From Riptortus pedestris (lineage: Eukaryota; Arthropoda; Insecta; Hemiptera; Alydidae), in contig CM032233.1 in the NCBI GenBank assembly GCA_019009955.1, forward strand, positions 85,029,001-85,093,000: a stretch of 64,000 nucleotides of DNA. The letters are read 5' to 3'. Positions 23,289-34,167 of the stretch are shown here, in pieces; position 1 is the first letter of the stretch; every line of letters starts with the position of its first letter. Below the pieces are notes generated by a model that was given only the letters and a program-made list of their open reading frames with translations, did not search any database and was not told where the DNA came from. Made by a program: the position numbers and the translations under genes.

Positions 23289-24080
23289 ATTTTATTTTTT
23301 CATTTCTTTTTTCGCGTGCACCGAAACGTGACCAGACTCGTTGCACAATATAAACACCATTTGCGGCCAAAATCTGATACAGGTCCCACGAATGTGGCTG
23401 TAATTTATTGCTATTGGGCAACATTAGTTGGTAGTGATGCTATTGGCAGACGGCTGGGTTGTGAATGGATCACGGCAAGTTTTTTATCGCGTGTTGCCTT
23501 TAATGGATTGCTGTGTTACCAATCAGAAAGCGGGTCGTATCCTTTGTGCTCGACCGCTCCATCTGCTTTTAAATGCTCTTATCGGATGTTAACATTAACC
23601 CATATTAAATTATCAAGCTTACAATATTTAATGTTCTAAACATTAACACTATCTCAATTAATATGACGGATCGCATGAGATAACAATTTTTAGGACTAAT
23701 GCTAAAATTTAATCAAAGTGTTGTCAGAATATTTGCTTAGGTGCCTTAAAATAGACTAACGGGCAATAAGAAAGAAATAACAAGTCACATATTGTTTTTC
23801 TTTCTGTAAAAGTATGAAAAAGGTATTAAAAAACAGAGCGTACTCTTATCGACAATTTTAATACAAGAGAAAAATCTCAATAACTAGAATCCAGGTTATT
23901 GAAAAAGCATTGATTTATGCTACTATCGAGGGGAAATGCTTTCAAGATGGAAGACCAATTGTTCTAACATTCCAAAAGTGTTCATAACTTTTTTTTATAC
24001 AAAACAAACTGTAATACATATAAAAAATATTCCATAGAGGGTAGTTGTAACCAAGTTGTATTATGAAGACGAGCAAAGTA
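23289..24080. other. No gene firmly recognised
   Basis: Contains a plus-strand frame of 107 codons at 23316-23639 with moderate GC and a normal amino-acid mix (HRNVTRLVAQYKHHLRPKSD at the start), but no domain, start context or splice evidence. The rest is AT-rich. Confidence 0.4.
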
Positions 24081-24081
24081 A

Positions 24082-24654
24082 AAAGTCCGTCACGCAGGGG
24101 CTGCGTTAACCGAGCAGATTCCCACGTGTATCACGTATTTTGCATTTATCTCAAAACGTAAAAGATCAATGACGACAATATTTGTTTTTTAGGCTGCAAA
24201 TAACAACTTATTGTTAATATGATATGAGTAGGAGGGGGTCCGAAAACTATAAAATGCAAGTATCTTGGTTAATAACCAAGTCAGTGAAAGAATACACATA
24301 ACAACATTTATAGAACATTACATTTAAAATAAGATTGTTTCTATAAAATATTTCGATCCGACGCATTTTAACGGAGATATTAAGAATTTTCGAAATGATC
24401 CCCCTCTAATCCCTCTCCCACTCCTCTGAGTTCAACCATTAACGAACTTTACACAAAAAGTTTAAATATAAAATTTGTTGCGATCAAATAAAAATTGCGA
24501 CCGCTAGGGCATTAACAGACAAATATAGTTTTGAACGGACCTCATTTTTGTCATCTCCTTGGCATGATCGATGGGTATTTGAGGAAATTTTTCGAAAATC
24601 GCTTCACGAATTCAATCTTAATAGCTGGTGTCGCTTATGGTATATCTGGTAAAA
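24082..24654 (+). mobile_element. F1 element, subfamily B
   Basis: Begins AAAAAGTCCGTCACGCAGGG and has the B module (ATCTCAAAACGTAAAAGATC, ATATGATATGAGTAGGAG). Core, pyrimidine tract and 3' segment are present. The TA tract is reduced to ACAAATATAG. The terminal palindrome is strongly decayed (GTCGCTTATGGTATATCTGG). Confidence 0.83.
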
Positions 24655-24711
24655 GGGTTCGATCATATTTTACCGTAAACTCCTCTGGATGGCCAAAAAT
24701 AATATGAGGTG

Positions 24712-24872
24712 GGTACCACATGACTTCCTTGTGCTAGTATTAAATTAAATTAAACAAAATGGGTTACTGCACTCTGCACTTAACACTATTTTAACTGATT
24801 TCCTTTGAAAGTCGTCTACGATATCTCCGTTCCAATAGAAGTAGAAATATCATAGAATATAATTTAAAGATT
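24712..24872 (+). mobile_element. F2 element, 5' fragment
   Basis: Matches the left part of the F2 copies at 38647 and 50336: ACCACATGACTTCCTTGTGC, then an AT-rich stretch, then GATATCTCCGTTCC and ATATCATAGAATATAA. It stops next to a LINE remnant. Confidence 0.6.
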
Positions 24873-24876
24873 TTTC

Positions 24877-25033
24877 AAGATAAACAAAACAAGTCCTACG
24901 AAATGTTTTGTGGGCATTTGTCTTGAGTGTAAACTGATCTACGCCGTCCTTCATGTCAACTTCGGACTTTGCCACCAGTGCAATGTTAGCTGCAAATCTG
25001 ATGCAGATGATGTTAGAATAAAATTAACTTATT
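24877..25033 (-). pseudogene. LINE reverse-transcriptase remnant
   Basis: Minus-strand translation gives NIICIRFAANIALVAKSEVD followed by MKDGVDQFTLKTNAHKTF. This lines up with the palm of non-LTR reverse transcriptases, where the pattern is RFADDIALLA...L...LKIN..KT. The two catalytic aspartates are replaced (FAAN instead of FADD). The matching LKxN..KT box follows at the expected distance. No flanking RT motifs remain, so it is a short dead fragment, probably of a CR1/Jockey/RTE-like element. Confidence 0.7.
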
Positions 25034-26044
25034 GCGTTTGGCGATCTTTGTTTTTTTTTTTTCAGATTTATGGGTGTATTGGAATTGCTTGCGTAAGACG
25101 TCGATTTCATGAATTTTGCTCTACTGCTCACAGCGCTACCAGTGAAAATGTCTGTTAAACAGCGTCATTGAAGCAAATTCAATAGAGGATAGTGGAGGCG
25201 CACTCAATTAATGATGACGGGAAGAATGGAGCGGAGAGAGCTGCATTGGACTGTATTGTGCAGGGAATAGGTTGGTGGGGGGACAGAGCTGCTGGTCGCC
25301 CTTGGCACTAAAACCTGCTGACGATTGTCATTACATATTTGTCTGATTTCCCCTTCTCGTGGCAATTAGCACGGCAAAAGCCATCACTCACAGATGCTAC
25401 ACTCCTCTCTAGTTCCCACCTCACTACTTTCTCCTATGCTCGTCATTTGCTACTCACGCGCCTACAAACCCTTCCCCATTGTCCCCACTCATTAGAACGA
25501 GCAGACGTCAATTCACGATATTCATTTCCATCTTGAGTATGACTATTACCCATTGCTAAGCCCACGAAATCCCTCTTACCCTCATCTAGGGAAAGGGGCC
25601 AATGTGAAAGGTTGTTAGTTATAAACTTTGAGTCGATGACCCCAGTATTCTATAAATATAGTTGGGAAATGCTCATTCGACCCTTTTAGTCTGGTCATTG
25701 TGTCCCTCTTTCTGTCGGAGTCCTTATTATGCAACCACCTACATCAAATTCGTCTTATTCAACAATCGAAGAGCCTAGTGGGGGCTTGGAACATTGTGTC
25801 AATATTGCTATACGTCATTGGAATACTTCCACTGAGGACTCTTTAGAACTCAAGAATGTCTGAAATATAGCTGACTTAAGTTCTTATTATACTGCCCCCC
25901 CCACTGCTATTAGAGATACATTTTTTAAAACATCCAAACTAATATAAAATCTTAAGCAGAATGCAACAAACAAATTGCCGGTTTTAGGTGATCACCTTTA
26001 AGAGAGACCATCTGTTGTGGTTTCCAGAAATGACTTGATGATGA
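25034..26044. other. No gene recognised
   Basis: About 1 kb with somewhat higher GC than average between 25150 and 25800. A plus-strand frame at 25339-25536 (serine/threonine- and leucine-rich) has no motif. No repeat is identified. Confidence 0.45.
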
Positions 26045-26260
26045 ATGATTTTCTAACAATTTTTTATAATGGCCATTGATACTAACAAGCCTATGAGGAA
26101 AATGAGGTCCGTTATAATATACATATAGAGTATGCCACCACTCTAGCGGCCACAATTTTTGTTTACTTTATTTATTTACCAAAAAACTTGACATCTAAGA
26201 ACTTAATATAAAATTAAAAATCAAGTTCGTTAAGGGGAGGGAGCGGAGCAGGGTAAAATG
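26045..26260 (-). mobile_element. Degenerate F1 fragment
   Basis: Minus-strand F1 middle/3' sequence: ACGGACCTCATTTTCCTCAT, GTGGCCGCTAGAGTGGT and CTTAACGAACTTGATT. Both ends are missing. Confidence 0.65.
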
Positions 26261-26401
26261 AAAAAAAAATCTCAGTTCTTATGTGTAGGTTTGAAATATA
26301 TAACATTTTTTTTTTTTACATTTACGGGAAAAATAGAGAATATAATGTGGCATCAGTGATATTGTAGCTGCTAGAAAATCGGCACCTGGGAGAAAGACAT
26401 G

Positions 26402-26887
26402 TAGCAGATTTCCCCTAAGGGAAATCAGCTATTGAGATCGTACTCATGACGCGATTTTAGAAATTTTTCTTCAAATTTCCATCGATCCTATCCAGGAGGT
26501 GACGAAAATGAGGTCCGTTCAAAACTGTATATGTATATTTGATTGTTAACGCAATTTGTATTTGATCGTTACCAAACTAAACATTTAAACGTTTTATGTA
26601 AAACTAAAGATCAATTTATTGCAAATGTGATCTATAAATGCGGTTATGTACGTTATTTCACAATGTTGATTTTTAACGGAGATATTCGCATTTTTCAGTT
26701 TTTGCCCTTCAGTAAACCCCCACTCCTACTCATGTCATATTAACGATAAGCTGTAATATTATGAAGCACATTAATTGAAGCATAAATACCAAATATTGTT
26801 TTCATTGATCATTTACTTTTTGAGATAAATACAAATACGCACGTGCGGAATCTGCTTAGTTAATGCAGCCCCTGCGTGACGGACTAT
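26402..26887 (-). mobile_element. F1 element, subfamily B, internally deleted
   Basis: Both ends are good: the palindrome TAGCAGATTTCCCCTAAGGG at the left and TAGTCCGTCACGCAGGGGCT at the right (minus strand). The pyrimidine tract and one arm of the core are deleted, leaving about 486 bp. Confidence 0.85.
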
Positions 26888-27416
26888 TTTTATTTAGAAA
26901 CATTTAGAACTTATTCCGAAAAGTTTTATTACTAAGGACATATTCAAAATATTTTATGTATTTCAATGTTTACTATATTTTACGCATATTTTTCTGAATT
27001 TCGGGATAATGACTCCTTGTCCCATCAACTAATTGATCCATCCATAACTGGATACTGTACTCCTGAATCACATGTTATTAAAAGTTCTAAACATAAAAAC
27101 ACCGCTTCAATTATATATTATTATAGTGATGAAGAAAATCATATTTCTTCAGAACTTGGTAGTGAAAATAAAAGCACTCACTCATAAAAATGTAAAGACA
27201 CATTCTTGAACACCAATAAACCTCACTTTACACAATAACTAAGTGTAATTATGAATTACAGACGGATAAACCACAAATTATAATATAAAAAAAAATGTTT
27301 TGTCGGCAACTAGCAAAATCCACATTATTCGAAAAGTGTTATAATTTATACGAGTATGAATTCAATCTTATTTGAGTTTTTCATGTCATTATATATTCAT
27401 CAGTACGTCACATAGT
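26888..27416. other. No gene firmly recognised; one protein-like frame
   Basis: The plus-strand frame at 26966-27187 has a normal, polar composition (SHQLIDPSITGYCTPESHVI, then an acidic YYYSDEENHISSEL tail). I see no splice acceptor or family match. It may be an old exon or chance. Confidence 0.35.
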
Positions 27417-27417
27417 T

Positions 27418-27538
27418 TTAGCAGATCTTTCTTAAGGAAAATCAGCTATTGAGGTTATGCCCATGATGGGGTTTTCAAAAACGTTCTTCAAATGTCCATC
27501 GAAAATGACGAACCTGAGGTCTGTTCGATTTTTCAAAC

Positions 27539-27596
<58 letters not shown>

Positions 27597-27650
27597 ACAA
27601 GTTAACGCTCTAGAGGTCGCAATTTTTGTTTGATAGTTACCAGTTTCTTT
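27418..27650 (-). mobile_element. F1 3' half
   Basis: Minus-strand 3' end with palindrome (TAGCAGATCTTTCTTAAGGA on the plus strand), a TA/CA microsatellite at 27544-27596 and the GCGACCTCTAGAGCGTTAAC segment. It stops at about 27650. Confidence 0.8.
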
Positions 27651-27730
27651 GGCGAAGGAGTTGTCAGATAAAACACCTGACTAAGAAAATATATCTAAAT
27701 CTCTAAGTAACCAATCACTGTTTGCCTTTT

Positions 27731-27925
27731 AGCAGGAAATCAGCTATTAAGGTTGCACTCATGACGCAACGGAGGGGGAATTTCAAAAAATCTCCGTTAT
27801 TATGATTCGGATCGAAAACGTAGAAGCAATCTTATTGCTCATTTAATTATCTATATTTTTATATACATTTATTCTATATCTTGAATATTAACCGAGATAT
27901 GCATTTTTATTAAAATACTTCAGGC
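27731..27925 (-). mobile_element. F1 fragment, palindrome joined to core
   Basis: AGGAAATCAGCTATTAAGGT and CTCATGACGC (3' end) join directly to GGAGGGGGAATTTC and the core (ATCTCCGTTATTATG, TATTAACCGAGATATGC). The TA region is deleted. Confidence 0.75.
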
Positions 27926-28225
27926 AATCTCTTAGATAGTGCCAATTTCTAAAATTTCATCTTTCTAGTGGGATGTTTTCTTTAATTTCCGAAAGTTCAG
28001 AACGCTCTGAGATTTGTCGAGATGAGACAGCTGTCTCAAATAGTCGCAACTCTCGCCAGGGCTCCGTGGCCTCCTGCAGTGCCGTCCTTGTGTTTATGAT
28101 AATTCTAATCCATCTAGACTTAGCTACTTTGCTTGTATGGCAATCCTCCAACTGCAGTGCCGATAAATTGTGCATTTGGACGTTTATGAGCTCTTCTCTC
28201 TTTGCCTTCGTTATTTCAAACTAAA

Positions 28226-28862
28226 AAAGTCCTTCACCCAGGGGCTGCATAAACTAAGCAGATTTCCCACTTGCGGATATAACACACGGATATTGTGCGG
28301 ATATTGATTTCATCTCATCATATTTATTTTACATGATTAGAAGTAGGGTTTTACTGAACACTGAAAACAAGGAAGCACAAATAATTCGCTTAATATTTGA
28401 GCTACAAAAAAATGTATAGAACAACAATTACGGCGCATCAGCGGTTTAACAAGATTTATTATATAACATTTTTCGTTATGACTCATAATAACGAAGATAT
28501 TATGAATCATAGAATGCCCCCTCTAACCGCACCCCCATTTCTGGTCATTAACGACGATGAACTTTAGTTCTGAATAAAACGATTAAATATCAAGTATAGA
28601 ATTAAATGATATTATTTACTAACGTCCACTTTTTGCAAGTAAGGTTAATTGGGACGGGTTATCTACAGGTTACCACCCTTTTCTAGCCAGTGTGGGACTA
28701 TGGATTTTATTTAATGAATTCCGTCACTAAATAAATTCCTCTGCCAAGGCGGGAATCCACTCTAGGTTTACCATATGAGATTAAAGCCAACGCTTTAACT
28801 CACGTGGCTAACCTGAGCACCAAAGATAAATAGATCAAATAAACATTTTCGAGTTCAGATTG
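28226..28862 (+). mobile_element. F1 element, subfamily D, split by a SINE
   Basis: Begins AAAAAGTCCTTCACCCAGGG and has the D module (CTTGCGGATATAACACACGG). The core and ACGATTAAATATCAAGTATA continue to about 28603. The SINE at 28604-28818 interrupts it. A short F1 piece (AGATCAAATAAACATTTTCG) follows the SINE, so the SINE is the younger insertion. The 3' end is missing and the next F1 copy starts at once. Confidence 0.75.
28604..28818 (-). mobile_element. tRNA-derived SINE inserted in an F1 copy
   Basis: Minus-strand copy with a clear A-box region (GGTTAGCCACGTGAGTTAAA). The B box is damaged (GTGGATTCCCGCC). The body and tail (GTGGACGTTAGTAAATAATA) are intact. Confidence 0.85.
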
Positions 28863-28865
28863 AAA

Positions 28866-29462
28866 AAGTCCGTCACGCAGGTGCTGCGTAAACTAAGCAG
28901 ATTTCCCACGTGAAGTTTTACAATAGAGAAATTTCAGAATAGAGAGTCAAACAGTTATGGGAACGGCCCGAACTAGCTCTTGACGGAAACGACGACTAGA
29001 CCCAAAGTTAGCCGATCTCATCTCAGAAGCTGAAAACAGAAAAATGCAAATATCTCGGTTAATATTCAAGATACAGAATAAATGTGTATAACATTATTTA
29101 TAGTAAATTTAATTTGCAATAAGATTGATTTATATAATTTTTCAATCCGACGTATAGTAACGGAGATATTTCGAATTTTCGAAAATCCTCCCCTCTAAAC
29201 CCCCCCTCCCACTGGTCCGATTTCAGCCATTAACGAACTTGATCTTTATTTTTGCATAAAACGTTTAAATATCGAGGTTGGTAACGATCAAACGAAAATT
29301 ACGACCGCTAGAGCGTTAACAGACAAATATATATATAATTTTGAACGGACCTCATTTTCGTCATGTCCTGGGTAGGATCGATGGACATTTGAAGACATTT
29401 TTCGAAACTCGCGTCATGAGCACGACCTCAATAGCTGATTTCCCTTAAGGGAAATCTGCTAA
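28866..29462 (+). mobile_element. F1 element, subfamily A, reference full-length copy
   Basis: Best complete A copy (about 597 bp). It starts AAGTCCGTCACGCAGGTGCT and has AAGCAGATTTCCCACGTGAA about 30 bases in. The A module includes CAGTTATGGGAACGGCCCGA. The core has AAATATCTCGGTTAATATTC and AACGGAGATATTTCGAATTT. Then come CTCTAAACCCCCCCTCCCAC and AACGAACTTGATC, a short TA run, GAACGGACCTCATTTTCGTC, TAGGATCGATGGACATTTGA and GAGTACGACCTCAATAGC-like sequence. The terminal palindrome GATTTCCCTTAAGGGAAATC is followed by TGCT. No open frame of note, so mobilisation would need a partner's Rep/helicase in trans. Confidence 0.88.
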
Positions 29463-29489
29463 AAATCTTAAATGTGGACGTAATAACCT

Positions 29490-29752
29490 GTATTTGCATG
29501 TACCTCACAAATTCAACGAAAACAATACTTCGCGTTTAAGCTTATAGTTAATATGACATGAGTAGGAGTGGGGGTTTACTGAATGCAACATGCTCCAAAA
29601 TCCAAATATCTCGGTTAATACTCATGATATAGAAAATATGTGTAGAACTAAATTTATAGGATATTAAATTTGCAAGATTGGTTTAATAAATTTCATCGAT
29701 CCAAAGCATAATATTTCGAATTTTCGAAGTATCCCCCGCCAGAAATCTGCTA
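29490..29752 (+). mobile_element. F1-B deletion derivative
   Basis: Starts within the B module (TTTGCATGTACCTCACAAAT), keeps one core arm and the damaged second arm, then jumps from ATTTTCGAAGTATCCCCCGC directly to AGAAATCTGCTAAAA. The pyrimidine tract, TA run and most of the 3' part are gone. A similar deletion is seen at 40605-40917. Confidence 0.75.
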
Positions 29753-30535
29753 AAATGATAAGGCTATATTCGTGAAGTATAATTGGGGGGGGGGCAGTGA
29801 AAAGCTATCAACTGTTTGTGTGACACAAAGGACATACATGTCTCAGACATAGTTGAACTATTTAAAGAATTTGAGTGCGTCATAAACTACAGCTGCGTCA
29901 ATACGAGGACAACTAGGTTAGTATGAATGATGACAATAACTAAGAGAATTCTAGTTAAGGTCGTTGAACTAGGAGCTTTAAAAAGTTATTGTGTTATAAG
30001 GGCACTTTAATTTAATTTTTTTAGGGTTAAAAAGTAGGATTTAAAATTTAATTTGGAATTTGCAGTTGATGAACGCTTATGGATATTAATGAGAGTACAA
30101 GCTCTACCTCGCTTTCACATAAATGTGGTTTCAGATTTCAATTTTCAGACAAAAAGTCGTAGTTGTCGGAATGGAGTTATCTTTTTTTTTTTTCTCCTCG
30201 TAGTAACCCTTTGAGGAGTTATTTATTTGAATACATGTTCCATTGCCACATGTCACATTACATGTATTATTATGTTTAAATACATCATTATTTTACAGTA
30301 TATATTTGTTTATCAACTATCTACTCAAATATTATATTCAAGAAATAAAATACAATATTAAAATAAGTATGATAATTACAAACCAAACTAATAAATGAAA
30401 TGAAAAAGTAAATAAATACAATAAGAACAAAAACAAATCAATTAAAGTTAAACTCAACCGATGTTTAATTTGCGAGTCTATGTAAGGTAAATATATTGAA
30501 TTATGATTCCCGTTCCTCACAATCAACTTTACATT
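29753..30535. other. No gene recognised; may include LINE 3' UTR
   Basis: Contains a poly-G run at about 29786. The A/T-rich part near 30300-30535 lies just 3' of the LINE remnant on the minus strand and may be its 3' UTR. Hydrophobic frames here are low in complexity. Confidence 0.45.
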
Positions 30536-30972
30536 CTAATGTATTTTTGCTACATCCATATCTATACTTTTGATAAACTTTATAAGTTCTTTATTATATT
30601 TGTTAAATATAATATGAGGTTGCTCTGGCCAATTATCTCCTTTTAAAATTATGTTCATTATTAAATTTGTTAAATCTATTTTGATTAAATGTGTGCAGTC
30701 ATAAAGTATATGTAAAAACGTTTGTGTTGTAAGTTGCAAGTACATTTGTCATTGTCTTGAATGTTAAATCTTGTTAAATAATGTCCTGTTTGTCCATGTT
30801 CCGTTAGAAATTGTGAATTTGTGATGGTGACTCTTAATTGTGTTGTAGTTGTATTTGGTATTTATTGATGTAAGCTGTGAGATTTGTTACATGTCGTCCA
30901 TTCTCTGTCCCACTTATGTATTGTGTCGGTACGTAAGTCTTTTTTAATGTATGAGAGTGGCACGAGGGCGAA
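30536..30972 (-). pseudogene. LINE (Jockey/R1-like) C-terminal remnant
   Basis: On the minus strand, starting near 30972, the translation reads FALVPLSYIKKDLRTDTIHK, then WDREWTTCNK. After an in-frame stop comes QFLTEHGQTGHYLTRFNIQD then NDKCTCN. After a frameshift it reads TFLHILYDCTH. This matches the end of RNase-H-bearing LINE ORF2 proteins: the W-x-x-x-W tail of the RNase H region, the TGHG-x-YL-x-RF box and the C-x-C ... H-x4-C knuckle. At least one stop and one frameshift show it is dead. The upstream RT and endonuclease are not present. Confidence 0.8.
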
Positions 30973-31630
30973 TTCTGGGTTTATCTTTTATCTTATAAAC
31001 GTATTAAATTAAGCATATTGGCCTCAAAGATTCGCAGATATGTCTGCCCGAATTGTAGAAACCTTGTTGAGCGTTAAAGACATGTGTAGGCGTAGGAGAT
31101 AGATCTAAAAAGAGTAGCAGTCTGTGCAGTTGCTGATTTAGTGATTACGAAATGGAGGGAGTAATGAAGCTACAATTGGCTCGTGGCGGAGATGATGTGG
31201 ATTCCAAGAGCCAGTGGAAGAGGCTCCTTGGCCTAGTTCCCCCCACACCTAAAGACCCTCCGTCTCCTCTTATCTACACATTGTTAAAGGAAATCATTGT
31301 GTGCTTTCTTCCGTATCTGCTTCATTTTCCGTTTAACTCACGACTAAGGAACAATGAACATTTGTTTAAGAGGTTCCTGAAGTGTAGCAACGTTGATATC
31401 TCGCAACTTTAAGGCTGAAGAAGAAGAATTGCTGGTCTTACTGAATCGTTTCCTGAGAGTGATGTAAAAGCCTTGAACAACAAGAGGTCTTTAGTCTCAT
31501 CGGAACTTAGTTATCTTCTCTGATAACAAATCCAACAGAGACCGAATTGATTCTATGGGGAAAACTAAGAATCGGACCATACAGGCAACTTTAACTAAGA
31601 TTAAAGCAAAGATCGAACAACATTTAAGCC
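30973..31630. other. No gene recognised
   Basis: Includes a plus-strand frame at 31152-31412 (86 codons, MEGVMKLQLARGGDDVDSKS at its start) in a locally GC-richer patch. It has protein-like composition but no identifiable family. Confidence 0.4.
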
Positions 31631-32878
31631 GAAGGGAAATCCGCTATTGAGGTCGTATTCATGACGCGATTTTCTTCAAATTTTTTTCTTCTTCGATCCT
31701 TTTGTGGAAAACTAACTATATATACATATTTGTCTTTTAACGTTCTAGCGGTCGCTATTTTCGTTTGATCGTTACCAAATTCTATATTTAAACCTTTTAA
31801 GTAACACTAAAGGTCAAGTACGATAACGGTTGAAATCGGACCGGGGGGAGGGGTGTTTAGAGAGGAGGGGAATTTCGAAAATTCCAAATATCTTCGTTAT
31901 TAAGCGTTGGATTGGAAATTATATAAAACCAATCTTGCAAATTTAATGTCCTATAAACTTCGTTCTATACATATTTCTGTATCATGAATATTAACCTAGA
32001 TATTTTGAGTTTGGTGTATTTTCAGTAGCCTCCCTCATGTCATATTAACAGTAAGCTGTTATAGCATGAACCACTTTACTGGAAGCTTAAGACGGAGTAT
32101 AGTTGAACTTTTACTGTGTAAAGGTAAGGGTTACATACAAATACGTTGAGTGAAAACCTCATCACTTAAGATTTTGGGTTTTCAACACTAAATTTCATCG
32201 TCGTTAATGGTGAAATCGGACCAGAAATGGGGCAGGGGTAAGAGGGGGGACTCTGAAATTCATAATATCTCAGTTATTGTGAGTCGTATCGAGCAATGTT
32301 AATGAACCAATCTTGTGAAATCATTGATGGCCTACAATTGTTCCGCTATACATATTTTTTTTAGCTCAAATCTTATTGCAAATATACTTCTTTATAAATA
32401 TTTGTATATATAATTTTTCATCTGGAATATTAACCGAGATATTTGCATTTTTTTAATTTTCAACCCTCATTAAACCACCATTTGATATTAACAATAAGTT
32501 GTTAATTAATGAACCACTTTAATGAAAGCTCAAACACCAAATATTGTTTTAAATTTATCTTTATTATGTGAGATACATACACATACGTAGCTTGGTGACG
32601 TTATCAATTAAGATTTTCACTCTTGACTTGAACATGTTTATTTCATCAATAAGAAACACCAGATTAAACGTTTCATACAACTCTAATGTTCTTATTCGTT
32701 AATGGCTGAAATCGGGCAAGGATTAATGGTGTTTAGCTGGGGCCAGAAATACAAAAGGTCTACGTTAGCTTAAGAAAGAAAGAATATACGGTGAGATGAG
32801 ATCATTAGTGTGTCATGCCAGCACGTGGGTAATCTGCTTATTTTACCAGGCCCCTTTGAGACGGACTTTTTGTTTTCA
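31631..32878 (-). mobile_element. Composite F1 region with three core repeats in tandem
   Basis: On the minus strand a D-type 5' tip lies at 32878 (AAAGTCCGTCTCAAAGGGGC). Three partial cores follow at about 32700-32740, 32190-32600 and 31640-32155. Each has the ACGGCTGAAATC-type segment, and two have ATATCTCGGTTAAT. The 3' end (GACCTCAATAGCGGATTTCC) is at 31631. The junctions between cores both carry an AACTTAAGTGATG/ACTTAATTGATAAC-like stretch. It reads as one element with internal core duplications or as nested truncated copies. Confidence 0.65.
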
Positions 32879-34167
32879 GCTTGTAATATACGAATATAAG
32901 AAAACACCATTACATATATATATATTTATTGAATTGGGATAAAGGTAGATCTTTGATTGAAAATACTTTTATAGAATGGCCCATGTTTTTGACTGTGAAA
33001 TTCCAGTACCTTCATTATAAGCTTGTTACAAAGTTTAGACTCTTCACAAAACAGAACGTAACCAATTGAAGGCAATATGAATGTGTGCTTGGAGAAGAAT
33101 TCAGGCTCGAAAGAAACTTGGAAGTTCTAAATGAGTCAAGTAAAGTTTTATCAAGGCAATTGGGGAAAGGAGGATGATGCTTATTAGGGTAACTTAATGG
33201 GGTCACAAATGTACTTGAAGGATAATGGGCTAAGGGATGGCCCAATAAGTCTCTATTCGGATTTCGGTGGGAGTAGAAATTAAATAAAGTATTTTTTAAA
33301 TTACAAAAGTAGCAACTAAAAGGCATAGCCTACAGATCTTAATTATGACTGTGTTCAGACCTTTTTCTGTCAGATAAAACTTATTTTCTAGTAAATATTG
33401 GGTTACTAGGCTAAATAAATATTCCGTCCTTCAAGACTGATGTAAGACCTATCTATTAAACAAAATAAATCACGATGTAGTGGAGCCATTTAAGATATGT
33501 ACCCTGCGGTCTATTCAAGAGTAGTTGTGGGGAGCTATGATTGTATATTTCCTAGTTACGTTAAGGTCAAGCTGTCCAAGAAACTGTGTCTTTACCGGTT
33601 ACGTCACTCTTACTCTTGCTCACAGGTCATTCTTTTATAAATAACATCCACCAGCGTATATTTCATTGTAGAGCATTTAGTGCAATTACTTATGTCCTAA
33701 GCAAGTATTACCTGCTTATCTTTGATCAGTATTCAAATGCATAGCTGAACTCACATAAGGTACACAACTTATACCTGCTTTATGCCTTGGAGGGCATGAT
33801 ATTCGAGCTAAATTGTAATAAATTTCATTTCCTATGCGTTCAGCAAAAAGGTTTTTGTAATTTAAGATTAACATGCTCACTAGATTCTATTTTTCTGTTC
33901 ACTTTCTTAAATTCTTATTACAAGTACACATAAATTAACGAAATTCGACTAGTATTTATACATCGTTATTCTTCATGAATCACAGACTCTTCTACTATAT
34001 TTGTCTTCTTCCGCAGCCAGGATATCTGTCCCGCTATGTTCCCTTAGAATCAATTATGTCACTGTGGGAATGGTGGAGGTAAAGCTTGGATTTCTAAGCA
34101 ATGAAAGTAACTAAGTTCCTATGGCACTAAGGAAGGTCAGGAGGCCTAAATGTTGAAATGGATGGGA
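32879..34167. other. No gene recognised
   Basis: Contains a minus-strand frame of 103 codons at 33015-33326 (proline/serine-rich) without motif or context. No repeat is recognised over 1.3 kb. Confidence 0.5.

Noticed and set aside
23316..23639. 107-codon plus-strand frame in a GC-richer patch
   Set aside because: Protein-like mix but no recognisable domain or start context; kept only as a note under the interval.
28866..29462. F1 as a classical TIR transposon (MITE)
   Set aside because: The extreme 5' bases (AGTCCGTCAC) have no partner at the 3' end. The inverted motif is terminal on one side but about 30 bases inside on the other, and no target duplication is seen. Still possible if ends are misjudged.
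33015..33326. 103-codon minus-strand frame rich in P, S and H
   Set aside because: No motif, no promoter or splice signals, and composition explained by the local base bias.
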